Assembly: GCF_002802865.1 (NCBI RefSeq)
Contig: NZ_PGLQ01000011.1
Span: 1-64,000 of the forward strand
Reading direction: 5' to 3'
DNA length: 64,000 nt
From: Bifidobacterium scaligerum
Lineage (GTDB): Bacteria > Actinomycetota > Actinomycetes > Actinomycetales > Bifidobacteriaceae
The notes under the pieces were generated by a model that was given only the letters and a program-made list of their open reading frames with translations, made no database searches and was not told where the DNA came from. A program made the translations under genes and the position numbers. Below are positions 61,612-64,000 of the stretch, one piece after another. Positions within the stretch are counted from its first letter, which is position 1, and each line of letters starts with the position of its first letter.

Positions 61612-62670
61612 ATGACGAAAACAATTGACGATGAATCAGGCGGCGGTATCGTGTCCGCATCACCTGAAGTTGGACTGCAGGAAAGCGAATACGATGAATC
61701 CGGCAACGTCAACAAACCGTCCGAATCTTCCACCCGGTCTCAGCAATCCACCAAGGCCGCTTCGCTAGCCGGCGGCCATATCGTTTCCTCAGGTGCCACG
61801 GTCATCGGCCTGATGGCGATTGTGCTGTGGAGCTTCATGGCTGGTACCGTGCGCATTGTCTCCGAAGGCTTCGGTGCCACATTGGGATCCGCGCTCATTT
61901 ATACATTTGGCGGCGTATTGCTGCTGATTTTCCGTCGTCCGGCGCCGCTCAAGGATTTCCCGCGCAAATATCTGATCGGCGGCGGATTGCTGTTCGTCTT
62001 CTACGAGTCTTCGATCTCGCTTTCGCTTGGATTGGCGTCCACCGATGCCTCATCTGTTGAGGTAAGCCTAGTCAATTATCTGTGGCCCACGATGATGGTA
62101 TTGCTTGCGGCCGGCGTTTCTCGACGCAAGCATGCGGTGGCCAAAGTCCTACCGGGTGCCCTCGTGGCCACAGTCGGCGTGGTGCTGGCGGTCGGCGGCA
62201 ATTCCAGCCTGGACTGGCGTGCTGCGGCCGAGCATATTGCGAGTAATCCGCTCCCGTACATATTGGCGTTCCTAGGCGCGTTTGCTTGGTCGATTTATGC
62301 GGTGTTCACGCCTGCTTGGTCGAAGGGTGTGGACGGCACGTCCGTATTCTTCCCGTGCGTGGCCGTGGCATTGTGGATTATCCACTTTGCATCCGGTCAG
62401 GGCCTGCCGGCTCAACTGCCAAGCTTCAAGTCATGGTTGTTCGTGGTGATCACCGCTGTGGTGATTGCAGGTGGATATGCCTGCTGGGGATATGGCATTC
62501 TGCATGGCTCGATGGAGCAACTGGCCATTGCTTCGTATGCCACCCCGGTGCTTTCCACCGGAGCCAGTGCGGCGTTGCTGGGCCTTGCGCTGTCCGTGCC
62601 ATTCTGGTTCGGTGCACTGCTGGTGGCCGCCGGTTCGATACTGAACTATCTGGTCAGCGCACGCAAATAA
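61612..62670 (+). CDS. DMT-superfamily (EamA) exporter
   Basis: A 352-aa membrane protein with about ten hydrophobic segments and the two-fold EamA repeat. It resembles the YddG-type aromatic amino-acid exporters, with YESSISLSLGLA and VEVSLVNYLWPTMMVLLA in the first half and SYATPVLSTGASAALLG in the second. The first ~55 residues are hydrophilic and Ser/Glu-rich, probably a disordered cytosolic tail. The ATG follows AAGGGG. The substrate is inferred only. It converges on the next gene with 8 bases between stops. Confidence 0.85.
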   Translation: MTKTIDDESGGGIVSASPEVGLQESEYDESGNVNKPSESSTRSQQSTKAASLAGGHIVSSGATVIGLMAIVLWSFMAGTVRIVSEGFGATLGSALIYTFGGVLLLIFRRPAPLKDFPRKYLIGGGLLFVFYESSISLSLGLASTDASSVEVSLVNYLWPTMMVLLAAGVSRRKHAVAKVLPGALVATVGVVLAVGGNSSLDWRAAAEHIASNPLPYILAFLGAFAWSIYAVFTPAWSKGVDGTSVFFPCVAVALWIIHFASGQGLPAQLPSFKSWLFVVITAVVIAGGYACWGYGILHGSMEQLAIASYATPVLSTGASAALLGLALSVPFWFGALLVAAGSILNYLVSARK

Positions 62671-62678
62671 GCGATTGA

Positions 62679-63059
62679 TTACTTCCCGCGGCGCTCACTC
62701 GGTCGGCGCAGCGGATCGAGCAGCGTATCCGGGTTGGAGATGCCGAGCATGCTGCGTCCGCCCGTCGATTCCGGGTGCCGAGCGATAATCGCCAGCGAAA
62801 TCGCTCCCGGAACCATGATGATTACGGCAATCGCCGCCAATCCCCAGCTCACAAAGAATCCGAGCCCGAGCGCAATCAGCACTACGGCAACGGTCGTAAT
62901 CGCAATGGTCAACCGTGCCTGCTTCGGCCCGGATGCGCGAGTCCATGAGATGCGTTTTGGACGAGTCGTGCCCGCGGATTGCACGGGTACGCCGTCGTTG
63001 GTTGCCGCGGGTGTTGAACCGTGAGTGGCAGTCGCTGATTCTTCGGGTGCATTGCTCAT
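62679..63059 (-). CDS. Small membrane protein, 126 aa
   Basis: The family is not recognised. The N-terminal ~40 residues are Thr/Ala/Pro-rich and polar. Two adjacent hydrophobic segments (LTIAITTVAVVLIALGLGFF and LAAIAVIIMVPGAISLAII) follow, then a short basic C-terminal tail (LRRPSERRGK). The frame extends to 63287, but that part crosses the repeats at 63158-63270, so I start it at the ATG at 63059. The start has a weak ribosome binding site (GGATGG). ATG at 63071 is an alternative. Confidence 0.7.
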   Translation of the reverse strand: MSNAPEESATATHGSTPAATNDGVPVQSAGTTRPKRISWTRASGPKQARLTIAITTVAVVLIALGLGFFVSWGLAAIAVIIMVPGAISLAIIARHPESTGGRSMLGISNPDTLLDPLRRPSERRGK

Positions 63060-63117
63060 GCCATCCAGCATATGCCTGCATCGGGCGGTCGGGCCAGCAG
63101 TCGCGATTATTCGTGGT

Positions 63118-63294
63118 ATCTGCTTTATGAGGGGTACTTTCGAACGTCTGCGGATATCTATCTGCTTTGCAAGGGGTACCTTGACGGGAGAAACCCCAAC
63201 TATGGACGGTGATATATAGCCCCTGATAGATGGGATCTCAGGTATTAGGTACCCCTTGCAAAGCAGATAGACGTTTGAAAGATCCAATATGTAC
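63118..63294. repeat. TCTGCTTTGCAAGGGGTAC repeat array
   Basis: Two direct copies (near 63119 and at 63158-63181) and two inverted copies (63247-63270 and near 63290) lie in the divergent region upstream of msrA. The pair 63158-63181 with 63247-63270 is a perfect 24-bp inverted repeat. One copy is split from its flank by an extra 8 bases (GCGGATAT). Confidence 0.8.
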
Positions 63295-63419
63295 CCCTTG
63301 CAAGCGAGATATCCTCATGCTTTCGTGTGCCTGCACTTTTTCACATGTCTATCTAGGCGCCAATCCGCATATTTGTATTCCTCAGGGTCTGGGCGGATGA
63401 CAGGAGTAGCGTAGGGCGT

Positions 63420-64000
63420 ATGAGTGAGAACGTGAATGCAAATTCGGCCGCGTGCGCACCACACACACAAGCCCAAACCGCGTACTTCGCAGGCGGATGT
63501 TTTTGGGGTCTGGAGCGCTACTTCCAGAACGTGGATGGCATAGTGGATACCACGGTCGGTTACGCGCAATCTCAGGTGGAATCACCCACTTACGAACAGG
63601 TGTGCTCCGGCGAGACCGACGCCGCCGAAACGGTGAAAGTGGTATTTGATCCGTCGCAGGTGAGTCTGCGCACGCTGTCACTGCTGTTTTTGGAGGTCGT
63701 CGATCCGTTCTCCGTGGACCAGCAGGGCGAAGATCATGGCCGCCAGTATCGCACGGGTATGTTCTATACGGATGATGCGCAGAAGGCCGTATACGTGGCG
63801 GCATTGGAGCAGCTGGTGGATCGTCGGCCGCAACGCCCGGCCGTGTTGGTCGAGCCGCTCAAGAACTTCTACCCGGCCGAGGCGCATCATCAGGATTATC
63901 TGATCAACAACCCCGGCGGCTACTGCCATGTGCCGATCGCCGCGATCGCGAACGTGAAGCGCCGCCAGAAGTATGTGGAACGGATTTGGGATTTGACGCT
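63420..64000 (+). CDS. msrA: Peptide methionine sulfoxide reductase MsrA, partial
   Basis: The first 193 codons of an MsrA, which reduces methionine-S-sulfoxide; the gene continues past the right edge. The catalytic Cys is in AGGCFWGLERYF (Cys27). GYAQSQVESPTYEQVCSGETDAAETV, FLEVVDPFSVDQQGEDHGRQYRTGMFY and FYPAEAHHQDYL are family signatures. Bifidobacterial homologues are often fused to MsrB; the window ends too early to tell. AGGAGT lies about 12 bases before the ATG. The repeat array above lies in its promoter region. Confidence 0.95.
   Translation, partial: MSENVNANSAACAPHTQAQTAYFAGGCFWGLERYFQNVDGIVDTTVGYAQSQVESPTYEQVCSGETDAAETVKVVFDPSQVSLRTLSLLFLEVVDPFSVDQQGEDHGRQYRTGMFYTDDAQKAVYVAALEQLVDRRPQRPAVLVEPLKNFYPAEAHHQDYLINNPGGYCHVPIAAIANVKRRQKYVERIWDLT

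Noticed and set aside
1-64000. CRISPR array or cas genes
   Set aside because: The repeat groups seen have few copies, mixed orientation and irregular spacing, and no cas gene is present.

Overview
The window is a G+C-rich actinobacterial chromosome segment that looks like Bifidobacterium. The signs are the order rpmH–dnaA–dnaN–recF–dciA–gyrB–gyrA, actinobacterial-style membrane-protein fusions, and a genus-typical mix of glycoside hydrolases (remnant GH51, GH13, GH36) with LacI and ROK regulators. It covers the replication origin. I cannot name the species from sequence alone. I saw no tRNA, rRNA, CRISPR array, prophage or intact insertion sequence.

Layout. 1–2.3 kb: the start of a sugar ABC permease (minus strand), two palindromic operators, a decayed GH51 arabinofuranosidase and an intact LacI regulator. 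2.4–13.8 kb: a minus-strand block of DUF3566, gyrA, gyrB, dciA, recF, dnaN and dnaA, with DnaA boxes between dnaN and dnaA. 13.8–20.2 kb: the plus-strand block rpmH, rnpA, yidD, yidC, jag, rsmG, parA, parB. It has further DnaA-box clusters before rpmH and before parA. Four parS sites lie between 15992 and 22065. 20.3–25 kb: a small unknown gene, trxB with a large low-complexity insertion, an orphan vsr, a sirtuin and ilvA. 25–31 kb: alpha-glucosidase, ROK regulator and GH36 alpha-galactosidase. 31–37 kb: tadA, a CPA1 cation/proton antiporter, a TSUP permease, an esterase and an unknown membrane protein. 37.6–46.7 kb: murJ–pseudokinase, DUF6049 and Nudix as an overlapping operon, divergent from the CCA-adding enzyme; this matches the mycobacterial Rv3907c–Rv3910 neighbourhood. 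46.8–51 kb: a LytR_C protein, ispE, ksgA and an RpfB-like muralytic protein. 51–60 kb: an S9 peptidase, a lysophospholipase-like hydrolase, then a four-gene operon of a substrate-binding/VWA lipoprotein, an XpaC-like protein, a second substrate-binding protein and TelA. 60–64 kb: hsp20, a DMT exporter, a small membrane protein and msrA, which runs off the end.

The candidate system of most interest is the 55.1–60.0 kb operon. It pairs two related periplasmic-binding-like proteins, one fused to a VWA domain with a complete MIDAS, with XpaC and TelA but no transporter subunits. The intergenic DNA also stands out. It holds several families of long, near-perfect inverted repeats, often between convergent genes, and short repeats that recur in more than one intergenic region.
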